Positions 1 through 8,706 of a DNA stretch of 64,000 bases are shown here, piece after piece. Origin of the DNA: an uncultured Bacilli bacterium (GTDB lineage Bacteria > Bacillota_I > Bacilli_A > RFN20 > CAG-826); contig CAJOMQ010000002.1 of the NCBI GenBank assembly GCA_905236715.1, forward strand, positions 1 through 64,000, written 5' to 3'. Positions within the stretch are counted from its first letter, which is position 1. Every line of letters starts with the position of its first letter. The notes below the pieces were generated by a model that saw only the letters and a program-made list of their open reading frames with translations, had not been told where the DNA came from and searched no databases. The position numbers and the translations under genes were made by a program.

Positions 1-28
1 ATGTCTAACTACTACGAGAATGATACCA

Positions 29-75
29 GGAACCGATTTTCCTTAAGTGGAACCGATTTTTGAAAGTCGGAACCG
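29..75. repeat. three GGAACCG repeats at 20-bp period; possible IS21-type terminus
   Basis: GGAACCG occurs at 29-35, 49-55 and 69-75, so the spacing is exactly 20 bp. The first two copies share a longer unit, GGAACCGATTTT. Several regularly spaced transposase-binding repeats near an end are typical of IS21-family elements, whose istA/istB would lie beyond the left edge. The periodicity is seen directly; the IS21 assignment is inference because no transposase is in view. Confidence 0.45.
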
Positions 76-99
76 CTCCCTTTTTAACTGCAATTTTTA

Positions 100-609
100 T
101 TAACGTTTTTTGATAATTGGAGTTACTCGATAAATTGGTTTACTCTCATCTAGGTGATTGTTGGCCAAGATTGTTTTTGGTCTTAAATAGTATTTAGCAT
201 CCACGAATCCTAAAGTGCATTTGCCATCACTTGTTGCAATTTTGCAAACAATTTGATTTTTTATAAAATTTTCTTGCACCATTACTTCATTTTTGAAGAA
301 ATCTCCCATACTTATCAAATTCTTAAGTTTTCTTTTGACTGTTTTCCTATCATTATTAGGTCCAAGCGAATAATCTGATTCAGCAATTGTTCCTTCATAA
401 CACTTTAGGAAAAAATCTTCAGTAGACAAACGTGTTTTTAACCCGGTCAAATGAAGAAAATTAGTTTTAAAGAATTTAAGAATATAACTGTTTGATTGAA
501 CAAAATTGGTTGATTTGATGATAATGTCGCAATTAAGCAATTTAAAATAAGATTGAGCGGAATCAATTAGTGCTTGCTTGATGTTAAATTGTTCTTGATT
601 GATTGCCAT
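100..609 (-). CDS. PBECR4-like (barnase/EndoU/colicin/RelE-like nuclease) domain protein
   Basis: A 169-residue cytosolic protein with no signal peptide or membrane segment. An internal FLHLTGL motif followed by a basic, Phe-rich stretch, and a C-terminal IYRV segment, recall the PBECR4 nuclease-like domain found in mobile elements of Bacillota. I cannot verify catalytic residues, so the assignment rests on family resemblance. The start is the only good ATG. No Shine-Dalgarno is visible, but a strong promoter lies about 115 nt upstream with a foldable leader between. Neighbours are an IS-like terminus on one side and other accessory genes on the other, which fits a mobile-element cargo or toxin-type gene. 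It could equally be an uncharacterised orphan. Confidence 0.45.
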   Translation of the reverse strand: MAINQEQFNIKQALIDSAQSYFKLLNCDIIIKSTNFVQSNSYILKFFKTNFLHLTGLKTRLSTEDFFLKCYEGTIAESDYSLGPNNDRKTVKRKLKNLISMGDFFKNEVMVQENFIKNQIVCKIATSDGKCTLGFVDAKYYLRPKTILANNHLDESKPIYRVTPIIKKR

Positions 610-752
610 ATTACGAAAAAAAGCGTTTTAAGGTGCGCCACCACGTCTATGTCAGTATTTTAGATCGCTGACCCGATGTATAGGGTGGTCTTTTAACGTC
701 TCCCATCCCTCTTGACACTTATATTATCATTTGGCCAATATGCATCTGTCAA
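610..752 (-). promoter_or_regulatory. promoter plus structured leader of the PBECR4-like gene
   Basis: On the minus strand TTGACA (747-752) and GATAAT (723-728) are separated by 18 bp. The implied leader of about 105 nt holds a nested fold: an outer helix CCACC/GGTGG (638-642 with 684-688) enclosing an inner helix GTCAG/CTGAC (651-655 with 668-672). I do not recognise a known riboswitch class. The promoter is well supported; the leader function is unknown. Confidence 0.5.
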
Positions 753-770
753 GAAAAACCATCCTATTTC

Positions 771-810
771 TTTATAAAGAAAACGAGACCATCACTTGCT
801 TAGATGCCTC
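771..810 (-). terminator. likely terminator after the transglutaminase-like gene
   Basis: On the minus strand GAGGCATC and GATGGTCTC pair with one bulge and are followed by GTTTTCTTTAT. It lies just downstream of the stop at 845. Confidence 0.4.
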
Positions 811-844
811 ATTTTAGCACTTAGAACATTTTGATAAAATAATT

Positions 845-1741
845 CTAATTAAGTAATGGCGGCTTAATCATAACAGCAATGTCGGTTGGATTATCGACTT
901 CTTTTTCTAATTTTTCTATTCTTCGTTTGAGATGATTGGCAAACTTACTTTTAAGTTCCGCAGGCATATTTTTTAATCGATATTCAGTATTAAGCAACCG
1001 ATTTTTGCATAAAGAATAGCCATTTGGTATAAAAGTAAAATCTTCTCCCTTTTCTCCAAAGCCATTATAACTAATGAAGCAGAAACAATTTTTGCAAATA
1101 TAATTATTTAGTTGATAGTATTTCTCTTTTTGTTTTTGCATATCCCCTATTGGTTTAGAAGCATCAACAAAAGTCGTAAACGCAAGGTCTTTAAATTTAT
1201 TGCGGATTTCTAACATTGATAAAGGTGTCTTATTTTCATCAATAAAATATCCATTAGTGGTTAGATCAAGCATTATCCATTTATTCATCTTTCGATCAAA
1301 GATTTCCGTGACTACGTGGTTATCAAAATCATATGGTGAATATGGTAAGATAATCACTCTTCTAGCATAAATCCCTAAAGCAAGGCAACATTCTGTCAAG
1401 ATCTTGGATTTGTTTAAACAGTTAATTCCTTGTTTTGGATTATTAAGACTGTATTCTAATAATTTCAAAGAATTGCATTCAATGTGGTTATCGTAATTAC
1501 TTTCATGAGTCAATCTAGGGGCAAGATAATTTAACAATCTTTTAGCGCGCACAAAATCACTGCCTTTTCCCGCGATTTCATCGATATGATATCTATTAAT
1601 TAATTCTTGATATTGAGGACAGGAGAAATCATAAACTATATCTTTGATATCTCCATGTTGAAAATCTGGGTAATTTGCTAAGATACCACAGTAGATATCA
1701 TTAAGTGCTTTATATATTTCTTTAGCTTCTTTATTTGTCAT
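845..1741 (-). CDS. transglutaminase-like (papain-fold) protein
   Basis: 298 residues, no signal peptide. The central part shows the transglutaminase-like core in order: Cys in GINCLNKS (about residue 108), a following helix ending ALGIYARRV, His in NHVVTEIFD (about 142), and Asp in WIMLDLTTNG (about 158). This is the Cys-His-Asp arrangement of transglutaminase/protease-like folds, usually introduced by an ALGIPAR-type helix. Substrate is unknown. The ATG has SD GGGAGG, which sits inside the upstream winged-helix ORF, so the two are translationally coupled with an 11-nt overlap. It belongs to the accessory block left of tRNA-Thr. Confidence 0.6.
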   Translation of the reverse strand: MTNKEAKEIYKALNDIYCGILANYPDFQHGDIKDIVYDFSCPQYQELINRYHIDEIAGKGSDFVRAKRLLNYLAPRLTHESNYDNHIECNSLKLLEYSLNNPKQGINCLNKSKILTECCLALGIYARRVIILPYSPYDFDNHVVTEIFDRKMNKWIMLDLTTNGYFIDENKTPLSMLEIRNKFKDLAFTTFVDASKPIGDMQKQKEKYYQLNNYICKNCFCFISYNGFGEKGEDFTFIPNGYSLCKNRLLNTEYRLKNMPAELKSKFANHLKRRIEKLEKEVDNPTDIAVMIKPPLLN

Positions 1742-1991
1742 GATCTAACGCCTCCCAATAGCCAGTTTTGTTTGATTCATTTCTTTTGAGGATGCCAATT
1801 TGTTGCAGCAGTTTTAAGTCTCTTACAACCGTTGGCTTTGAAATGTTTAATAATTGCGCTATCTCTTTTCTTGTTATCGAAGGGACTTTTTTAATTAGGC
1901 CAATAATCTCGTTTTGACGATTTTTTATTGTATCATTTGTTGTATCATTTATTGTATCATCAAACAATATTTTGATACAAAAAAACCTCAA
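1731..1991 (-). pseudogene. winged-helix DNA-binding ORF, probable C-terminal remnant of a larger AlbA_2/RecG-like regulator
   Basis: The C-terminal 60 residues form a helix-turn-helix winged domain (ITRKEIAQLLNISKPTVV then a wing). The N-terminal part consists of NDT repeats (TINDTTNDTI) encoded by near-identical 12-bp units. Such NDT tracts before a winged helix are typical of the tail of putative DNA-binding AlbA_2/RecG-like proteins. No ATG exists, only TTG codons without a clear SD, and a tRNA gene begins just upstream, so the front of the protein seems lost. It could instead be a small TTG-started regulator of the downstream transglutaminase-like gene, which it overlaps. Confidence 0.5.
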
Positions 1992-2022
1992 TACGAATTG
2001 TATTAAGGACTAAGTACTTAGA

Positions 2023-2096
2023 TGGTGCCTCCTGCCAGAATCGAACTAGCAATAGATCCTTACCATGGATCCGTTATACCACTTAACTAAGGAGGC
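2023..2096 (-). tRNA. tRNA-Thr (GGU)
   Basis: A full cloverleaf: acceptor GCCTCCT with AGGAGGC, D-stem GTTA/TAAC, anticodon stem GATCC/GGATC with loop ATGGTAA (anticodon GGT), T-loop TTCGATT, encoded CCA. A perfect palindrome CTAAGTACTTAG (2010-2021) follows the 3' end. The accessory genes lie on the 3' side. Confidence 0.93.
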
Positions 2097-2148
2097 ATAA
2101 TTTACGTTGCAAATAAGATTTAACCATATTGCATGATTGATATCAAGA

Positions 2149-3453
2149 TTAATCTTGTATTTTTTCTTCTATATATGAACCCATTAAATCATAGACAAAA
2201 GCATCTTCTATCTTTACAGTGACTTTATTTCCTTCTTTTAATGTTTTATCCGCTTTAAAGAAGATTTTACCATCGACATCATCAGGAGCGTTCCAATAGC
2301 TTCTTAAGAGATAATAACCATTTTCTTGTCCGACGATTAATCCTTCCATTATTTCCCCAATATGTTTTTTATTTTGTTGATAAGAAATCTTTTGTTGCGC
2401 TTGCATGACGCGTTTAAGTCTTTGTTTTTTGACTTTTTCGCTTATCTGTGGCTTAAAATGATACGCTCTAGTTCCTTCTTCGCGTGAATAGGTAAAAGCC
2501 CCGACATGGTCGAATTTGATATCTTGTAAAAAGGTAATAAGATTATCAACATCTTCTTCCGTTTCACCCGGGAAACCCACCATGACAGTGGTTCTTAAAA
2601 TAGCGGTTGATACTTTATTTCTAATTTTGGTGAATAAATCTTTTAAAAACTCTTTGTTCCCACGACGATTCATGTCTTTGAGGATATGGTCTTCACTATG
2701 TTGAATCGGGACATCAAAATAAGGTGTTAATCTCTTTTCACTCGCGATTAAATCAATTAATTCATCACTGATTTCATCGGGATATAAATATAATAGACGA
2801 ATATAAGCAAACTCTTTGATGGCTAATAATCCTTTTAACAAAGAGACAATATTATGACCATCTTGTTTCCGGTCGATACCATATTTGGTGGTATCTTGTT
2901 GTAAAACAATGATTTCTTTAATACCGGAATCGGCAAGTTTATGGGCTTCTTCCATAATATCTTCATAAGGACGAGAAACAAAACCACCACGGATGATGGG
3001 TATAGCGCAATATGAGCAGCGGTTATCGCATCCTTCACCAATCTTCAAATAAGCGGAATATGAACCAGTAGAAATTAAACGATAATGATCATCAATACCA
3101 TCGCATCGAGATAAAGATGGGTCCACTTTTTGTAAGAATTTATTAAATTCATTATATGAACGAATCGGAATAAAAGTGGCTTCTGGTATTTCTTTGGTTA
3201 ATTCTTTTTCATATCTTTGCGCCAAACAACCGGTGACCACCACTTGTTTGCCTTTATCAATCATCTCAAATATCGTGGTGATTGATTCTTTTTTACTCGC
3301 ATCGATAAAGCCACATGTATTGACGATGACAATATCACTATCACGGACATTGTTCACGATTGTGTAACCATCATCTTGGAGCAACCCTAAAATATTCTCA
3401 CTATCGACGAGATTTTTCGCACATCCTAAAGAAATTAAGCCAATTTTTTTCAT
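2149..3453 (-). CDS. rimO: ribosomal protein S12 methylthiotransferase RimO
   Basis: 434 residues, a radical-SAM methylthiotransferase that adds a methylthio group to an aspartate of ribosomal protein S12. The UPF0004 domain opens with KIGLISLGCAKNLVDSE, the RimO form rather than the MtaB/MiaB form. The radical-SAM cluster motif is GCDNRCSYC (Cys-x3-Cys-x2-Cys, about residue 145), and a TRAM-like tail closes the protein. Its start lies 1 nt after the stop of the large ABC gene, so the two are probably co-transcribed, although the functions are unrelated. A second methylthiotransferase, mtaB, lies at 31731-33008. Confidence 0.95.
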   Translation of the reverse strand: MKKIGLISLGCAKNLVDSENILGLLQDDGYTIVNNVRDSDIVIVNTCGFIDASKKESITTIFEMIDKGKQVVVTGCLAQRYEKELTKEIPEATFIPIRSYNEFNKFLQKVDPSLSRCDGIDDHYRLISTGSYSAYLKIGEGCDNRCSYCAIPIIRGGFVSRPYEDIMEEAHKLADSGIKEIIVLQQDTTKYGIDRKQDGHNIVSLLKGLLAIKEFAYIRLLYLYPDEISDELIDLIASEKRLTPYFDVPIQHSEDHILKDMNRRGNKEFLKDLFTKIRNKVSTAILRTTVMVGFPGETEEDVDNLITFLQDIKFDHVGAFTYSREEGTRAYHFKPQISEKVKKQRLKRVMQAQQKISYQQNKKHIGEIMEGLIVGQENGYYLLRSYWNAPDDVDGKIFFKADKTLKEGNKVTVKIEDAFVYDLMGSYIEEKIQD

Positions 3454-3454
3454 T

Positions 3455-6400
3455 TTATTCGGTTCTTAGCGCGACCACGGGGTCTTGTTTAGAAGCTTTC
3501 ATCGAAGGAATTAAACCAGAGATGACATTTAAGAAGATGGATAAGGCCACCATCACAAGGGCCATCCAAATTGGTAAGGCGGCAATGCCATATACGCCGA
3601 GGTGCATGACTGATAAATTCAAAATGAGTTGTAATAAATAAGTCACCAAGACACCAATAACACCACTAGCTAGGCCAATGATAAGGGTTTCGGCAATAAA
3701 TAGACGTGAAACATCTTTCTTTCTGCCGCCCAAAGAACGAATAACGCCGATTTCCTTGACCCTTTCCATCGTGGAAATATAAGTAATAACAGCGATCATA
3801 AAGCAAGAAACCACTAATGATAATGAAGTGAAAACAATCAAAGATATGGTCACCGCTAAAATGAGAGAATTCACAATTTCAATAATTAATTCAATGGTAT
3901 CAATATAGGTGAGTTCATCTCTTTCAGCACCAGTACGAGTAACATCACTACCATCGATATTAACGGTGATATCTTTTTTGGTATCATTCCATTCATCAAG
4001 ATATTTGGTAATTTTATTTTTTTCTGCAAAATTTTTAGGATAAATAAATATATCTTGCGGTAAATCTTCAAAATCATAACCGACGATTATGTCATCATCG
4101 TTAGTGAGATATTTAGTGGCTTGACCGCATAATTGACGTAAAGCAATTTTATCGGTATCAAAAGCACTAGAAGAGGAAAAGGAAATTAAATTAGATAAAT
4201 CAGAACCGGTATTTAACGCATTTGCGTAACCATTGATGCCATATTGTATTTCATCATCCTTATCACCTTTACGAAAAGATGTATATTGGTATTCCACGAA
4301 TGCTTCAAATGGTTCACCATCGTTTTCATCTTCCCCACCGATATAATTCTTCAATCCATATAAGGGATGAGAAACAATGTTGCTATCTTTTGCATCTTTC
4401 ATCAATTTCTTGGTTAAAGCGGGGGTGTAATAAGCACCACTACTTAAAGTACCAAACATATGGCCTTCTTTTTTCTTTAATAAACCAACAATTTTCATTT
4501 CTTGGCCATCTTCCCAATGAATACCATCTGGGGTACCAGCCATTGCATCATAATAATAGGTGTTTTTATTTTCTTCTTTCACAGTGTAAACGCCAACAGG
4601 ACCTAAAACAGTAGGAGGTAATAAAGAACCACCATATTCGCTTGTTAAATAGATTGTGCCGTCAGGATTTACCACTAAAATAAGACTCATTGTGTTGTCT
4701 TCATTGACGGGATAATTGAAGAGCACCCAGCGACCAGCATAATCTTTTTCACTATCTTTTCCATTTTCGTCATAACGTGGCATTTGCACATCAAAAGTTA
4801 AACCATTATAGAATTCACTAGAACTTGCGGTGCCTTCTAAAATATCTTCTCCTTCGTTATAGGAAACATTAATTTTAATATCAAAAGGATCCTTTGTGGG
4901 ATCTGGCGCAAATGTCGCGGGATCTAATTGATACATTTGCACAGTGCTACGCACACTTTGAATACTCTTTTCTTTATATGTCCAAATGGAATCATGAGGA
5001 TAATAGGTGAATTTTTTATTGAGAATATCGGTCATTTTATATTCGTGAGGATAGGGATATTTTTTATAAAGTTCATCACGTTCTTGCTCATATTCTTCTT
5101 CGGTGATTTCACCTTTATTTTTCATATCGCGTTTTTCATGTAATTTAATTGCACATTTAGCGATATTTAAGAATTCGTTTTCTTGGAAATAACCTAATTG
5201 AGCAAACAAGAAATCAGTCATCGTTTGATCATCATCAAGAACGAGTAACATTTCATTTTCATTGGTGGGGAAGTGAGCCTTTTCTCCTAATAAGTCGTAT
5301 TGACTTAAAATATAGTCTTCACCAGCAGGTAATTCCTTTAAGAAATTGGTGAAATAACGAACAAATTGTGCATATTGAGAAAAACCTGATACAGTCTTTA
5401 ATTCGGAAATATACATTTGGGTCAAGCCATTAAGAGAAATGTCATAATGAGCGGTTTTATCTCCTTCGGTTTTTCCGGCACCTCTCACCCAATCAGTAAA
5501 GATATTGTTCGTAGGGTCTAAACCATAATTATAAGATAAGGCCGCTACACTTTCTTTTGGAGCGCCTTCAACATAGGCCATTAAGAAATCATCGATTTCG
5601 TTAGTTTTAACGGAAGTGAAATCTTGATATTTATCCATAAGATAATTAATCATGGAATCAACACCAACTTCGGTTTTTAAATCAAAATTACTTAATTCCT
5701 TTTTATCCCAAGAAGATAATCCGTTAATTAAAGATGTGTAATCAACTGCGGTTTCACTAATTTGAATGGGATATTCGGAAAGCATATCATCTTGCATGTT
5801 ATCGATATAATTTTGAACACCAAAAGAAACCGCTAAAACGGAAGAGACACCAATAATGCCAATACTTCCCGCTACCGCGATTAATATGGTTCTTTTTAAT
5901 TTGGAAACGAGATTAGCGAAAGATAAACCAGTGGCGGTAAAGAAAGACATCGATGATTGTTTTTTATTACCTTTTGCAGCAATAATCTCCGCTTTTTTGG
6001 CTAAAGCGGCATCTAAATCGGCTTTACTTTCTCCACCATAGGGATTGCTATCATCAAGCAATAAACCATCGCTCATACGGACAATACGGTTCGCATATTG
6101 ATATGCTAAATCTGGATTATGCGTCACCATGATGACCAAGCGATCTTTAGCGACATCTTTTAATAAATCCATAATTTGGACACTGGTTTCACTATCAAGA
6201 GCGCCTGTGGGTTCATCCGCTAAAAGGATTTCGGGATTATTGACCAATGCACGGGCAATCGCCACTCTTTGCATTTGCCCACCACTTAATTGGTTGGGTT
6301 TTTTCCTTTCCATGCCTTCTAAGCCGACCCTTTGCAAAGCATCAAGAGCTCTTTGTTTTCTTTCTTCTTTGCTGACGCCAGATATAGTTAAAGCTAATTC

Positions 6401-6715
6401 GACATTTTTTAATAAAGATTGGTGCATGATGAGATTATAGGATTGGAAAACAAAACCAATGGAATGGTTACGATAAGTATCCCAATCACCATCTTGATAA
6501 TCTCTAGTGGATTTACCTTCGATGATTAAATCACCATCGCTGTAGCGGTCTAAACCACCGATGATGTTTAACAATGTGGTTTTACCACATCCAGAGGCAC
6601 CGAGTATGGCGACAAATTCATTACGTCGGAAATTAATTGTTAAACCTTTTAAAGCGTGTACAGTTGGTACGCCTTTAGTGACATAATCTTTTTTGATATC
6701 TACTAATTTCAACAT
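3455..6715 (-). CDS. giant ABC transporter: ATPase fused to FtsX/MacB-type permease
   Basis: About 1086 residues. The N-terminal ATPase (1-225) has Walker A GASGCGKTT, signature LSGGQMQR and Walker B LLADEPTGALD. A first membrane helix follows (about 270-300), then an extracytoplasmic domain of roughly 550 residues with no family I recognise, then three C-terminal helices with the FtsX-type segment MERVKEIGVIRSLGGR. This is the MacB architecture (mechanotransmission-type ABC), usually used for lipoprotein, peptide or antibiotic handling; here the periplasmic part is replaced by a much larger surface domain. I use ATG 6715 because GGGGGAC lies at the right spacing; the ORF track begins 9 codons earlier. 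An inverted repeat CTTGT-AA-ACAAG (6783-6794) sits in its promoter region, and a TetR gene is nearby. Confidence 0.85.
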   Translation of the reverse strand: MLKLVDIKKDYVTKGVPTVHALKGLTINFRRNEFVAILGASGCGKTTLLNIIGGLDRYSDGDLIIEGKSTRDYQDGDWDTYRNHSIGFVFQSYNLIMHQSLLKNVELALTISGVSKEERKQRALDALQRVGLEGMERKKPNQLSGGQMQRVAIARALVNNPEILLADEPTGALDSETSVQIMDLLKDVAKDRLVIMVTHNPDLAYQYANRIVRMSDGLLLDDSNPYGGESKADLDAALAKKAEIIAAKGNKKQSSMSFFTATGLSFANLVSKLKRTILIAVAGSIGIIGVSSVLAVSFGVQNYIDNMQDDMLSEYPIQISETAVDYTSLINGLSSWDKKELSNFDLKTEVGVDSMINYLMDKYQDFTSVKTNEIDDFLMAYVEGAPKESVAALSYNYGLDPTNNIFTDWVRGAGKTEGDKTAHYDISLNGLTQMYISELKTVSGFSQYAQFVRYFTNFLKELPAGEDYILSQYDLLGEKAHFPTNENEMLLVLDDDQTMTDFLFAQLGYFQENEFLNIAKCAIKLHEKRDMKNKGEITEEEYEQERDELYKKYPYPHEYKMTDILNKKFTYYPHDSIWTYKEKSIQSVRSTVQMYQLDPATFAPDPTKDPFDIKINVSYNEGEDILEGTASSSEFYNGLTFDVQMPRYDENGKDSEKDYAGRWVLFNYPVNEDNTMSLILVVNPDGTIYLTSEYGGSLLPPTVLGPVGVYTVKEENKNTYYYDAMAGTPDGIHWEDGQEMKIVGLLKKKEGHMFGTLSSGAYYTPALTKKLMKDAKDSNIVSHPLYGLKNYIGGEDENDGEPFEAFVEYQYTSFRKGDKDDEIQYGINGYANALNTGSDLSNLISFSSSSAFDTDKIALRQLCGQATKYLTNDDDIIVGYDFEDLPQDIFIYPKNFAEKNKITKYLDEWNDTKKDITVNIDGSDVTRTGAERDELTYIDTIELIIEIVNSLILAVTISLIVFTSLSLVVSCFMIAVITYISTMERVKEIGVIRSLGGRKKDVSRLFIAETLIIGLASGVIGVLVTYLLQLILNLSVMHLGVYGIAALPIWMALVMVALSIFLNVISGLIPSMKASKQDPVVALRTE

Positions 6716-6782
6716 ATTCACTTGTCCCCCTTTTTTTAGCATTAAAAAATATCTTGCATTACACTAGCACTTTTTTTAGTCT

Positions 6783-6794
6783 CTTGTAAACAAG
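6783..6794. promoter_or_regulatory. dyad CTTGTAAACAAG upstream of the ABC gene
   Basis: A 5-bp perfect inverted repeat with a 2-bp centre, about 70 bp before the ABC start and overlapping the likely -35 region (TTTACA). It is a candidate operator, possibly for the nearby TetR protein; this is inference. Confidence 0.3.
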
Positions 6795-6817
6795 AATGCA
6801 TTAATTAAACAAAAAAG

Positions 6818-7258
6818 TTATTCTTTGTTACGAACTTTATTGATTTTGTTTAAAAATTCAGCGTCGGTCTTAGGCTTTTCATTGATGATTTTGCTGAAAG
6901 TTCTCATTCTCAAATATGTAAAAAGCACAGTGATGATAAGAAATATTCCTGCGGGTAAAATAAAGGCCCACCAATAGGTCTTAGCTAATTCTTTGTTTAC
7001 CAAAAACATGATGAGCATCACAGTGACTAATAAGAACGCTACTATCGATGTAATAACAAATAAGATAACGGATGGGTATTGATAATTAGGATATTGTTTC
7101 TCTAATTTGACTAATTCGGAATAATAGGTAGTTTGATTATCTCTTTGGAAAAATAATTTATTATTTTCTTCTTTGACTAATTGCCATTCGAAAAGTTTGT
7201 ATTTTTCTTTGATGACAGTTTTATTTTCTTTATTTGTACGAACAATCTTTTCTTCCAT
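6818..7258 (-). CDS. small two-helix membrane protein, unknown
   Basis: 146 residues from ATG 7258 (the track starts earlier at a non-ATG codon through the promoter). A charged N-terminal cytosolic domain of about 60 residues is followed by two hydrophobic helices (VILFVITSIVAFLLVTVMLI and AFILPAGIFLIITVLFTY) and a basic tail. No family recognised. It is divergent from the TetR gene with only 78 bp between, and it lies just upstream of the large ABC gene, so all three may form one regulated locus. There is no SD; the promoter suggests a leaderless transcript. Confidence 0.6.
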   Translation of the reverse strand: MEEKIVRTNKENKTVIKEKYKLFEWQLVKEENNKLFFQRDNQTTYYSELVKLEKQYPNYQYPSVILFVITSIVAFLLVTVMLIMFLVNKELAKTYWWAFILPAGIFLIITVLFTYLRMRTFSKIINEKPKTDAEFLNKINKVRNKE

Positions 7259-7265
7259 AACCACT

Positions 7266-7294
7266 ATTTTATAGAGGGGATTAAAGATTGACAA
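7266..7294 (-). promoter_or_regulatory. promoter TTGTCA-17-TAAAAT, leaderless type
   Basis: TTGTCA (7289-7294) and TAAAAT (7266-7271) have a 17-bp spacer. The -10 ends 7 nt before the ATG at 7258, so transcription should begin at or next to the start codon. No Shine-Dalgarno is possible in that space. Confidence 0.6.
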
Positions 7295-7336
7295 GCGGTG
7301 ATGAAAAGGGAAAAATAAAGTTACTAGTGTCACAAA

Positions 7337-7894
7337 ATGAAAACACAAAAGACTATTAATCATACAAAAAATCTCATTTCTTTTGCTTTAGTGCAACTAA
7401 TGTGGAAGAAAGATTATGAAAATATTACCATCAAAGAATTATGCGAAAAAGCGGGTGTTTCTCGTATGTCTTTTTATCGATATTACGATAACAAGGAAGA
7501 TATATTTATCGATTTTTGTGATGAGAGATTTGAAGAATTTTATGAAACCTACCTCAATACAACCTCGATTCGTTTTGAAGATTTTATCTTAAATCTATTT
7601 ACCTTTTTCAAAAAATATAATCGTCATTTGATTATTTTACGGAGAGCAGGAAAACAACAAATTTTATTAGCCCAATTTAATAATTACTTTAAATATTTGG
7701 TCTCTAAATCTAATTCTACGGTTATTCTCATGCAATCGAAAAATCCTGTTTTAGGTCCCTTATTAGCGGGTGGTATTTATAATGTTTTGATGGATTGGCT
7801 TGATGATGGCATGGAAAAAACACCAGAAGAGATGACAAAACTCATCTTATCGGTGCCATATATGATTTATGAAGAAATAATCCGCACAAACTAG
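7337..7894 (+). CDS. TetR/AcrR family transcriptional regulator
   Basis: 185 residues. The N-terminal helix-turn-helix covers residues 30-50 (ELCEKAGVSRMSFYRYYDNK), the characteristic TetR pattern ending in FYRYY. The remainder is helical, with a C-terminal part (LGPLLAGGIYNVLMDWLDDG) like the TetR_C domains of many Bacillota regulators. It is divergent from a membrane protein and near the MacB-type ABC gene, the usual arrangement for efflux regulators. The inducer is unknown. The stop overlaps the convergent VTT-protein stop by 4 nt. No SD is seen, so it may also be leaderless. Confidence 0.88.
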   Translation: MKTQKTINHTKNLISFALVQLMWKKDYENITIKELCEKAGVSRMSFYRYYDNKEDIFIDFCDERFEEFYETYLNTTSIRFEDFILNLFTFFKKYNRHLIILRRAGKQQILLAQFNNYFKYLVSKSNSTVILMQSKNPVLGPLLAGGIYNVLMDWLDDGMEKTPEEMTKLILSVPYMIYEEIIRTN

Positions 7895-8697
7895 GGGTTA
7901 TTTTCTTGGTTATTATCTTCTAGCGCTTTATTAAGCGCTTTTTTCTTTAAATACAAACTCAAATGTTTATCTATTACGCGAGCAATGATAAGAACAGTGA
8001 CTACACAAAGGGCCAAAGCAAAGAATAATTCGAAATATTGATAAAAATGATTACCGATAAATCCCCAATCAAATTTCTTGAGAGGTTCTAAAAGATTTTC
8101 TGGCAAGATATTGATGCCAAAGACAATGGTCGCGCATCCTACACCACGACATAAAATAATTTCAATAAGGTGGGTGATGAATTTCATCTTAGTAGCTCCC
8201 ACTACCATGCATATCGCATCATCTGGGAAAACGGGTAATAGATACATGACTGGTACATACACCATTCCTTTTTCCTGCACCAGCACCATCGCGGATTCAT
8301 AATCTTCTTTCCCAATGAGGGCTTTAATTAATTTTGATCCACCAAAACGACCAATTAAATCCATGACTACGCTAGCTAAAACAACGCCTGAAAAGCAAAT
8401 AAGGAAAGTTTTCCAATTAGCCCCAAACATCGCTACTGCAATCAAAATAAAAGTCATGCTAGCCCCAGGAACAAAGGATAAAAGTGTCGTAAATGCAATA
8501 TAAACTAATAGGTAAACAACAACAGACCAGGCACCAGTTGATTGAATAAATGACTGTAATTTATCAACATTAGTAATCCCAGTCGCGCGAAAAACAAAAT
8601 ATAGACTGACAGAAATAGCAATAATAACCAAAAGGGCAATCAAAACGCGTAACAATTTGATCTTTTTCTCTTTTGACCATTTTGGTTTATTTTTCAT
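7891..8697 (-). CDS. TVP38/TMEM64 family (VTT domain) membrane protein
   Basis: 268 residues from ATG 8697. A basic N-terminus is followed by a helix, then the VTT/SNARE-associated core (SFVPGASMTFILIAVAMFG, then FGGSKLIKALIG, then VYVPVMYLLPVFPDDAICMV) and two more helices. This DedA-related family is linked to lipid scrambling or membrane homeostasis; substrate unknown here. The ORF track start would run through the promoter. The true start lies only 9 nt after a perfect TATAAT, so a leaderless mRNA is likely. The stop overlaps that of the convergent TetR gene. Confidence 0.85.
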   Translation of the reverse strand: MKNKPKWSKEKKIKLLRVLIALLVIIAISVSLYFVFRATGITNVDKLQSFIQSTGAWSVVVYLLVYIAFTTLLSFVPGASMTFILIAVAMFGANWKTFLICFSGVVLASVVMDLIGRFGGSKLIKALIGKEDYESAMVLVQEKGMVYVPVMYLLPVFPDDAICMVVGATKMKFITHLIEIILCRGVGCATIVFGINILPENLLEPLKKFDWGFIGNHFYQYFELFFALALCVVTVLIIARVIDKHLSLYLKKKALNKALEDNNQENNP

Positions 8698-8706
8698 ATC
8701 GGAAAT

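Noticed and set aside
6764-7330. Shared CTAGTG motifs near the ABC gene and the TetR start as a TetR operator
   Set aside because: The copies are only 6-7 bp, differ in orientation, and are not good dyads; the CTTGTAAACAAG dyad is a better candidate.
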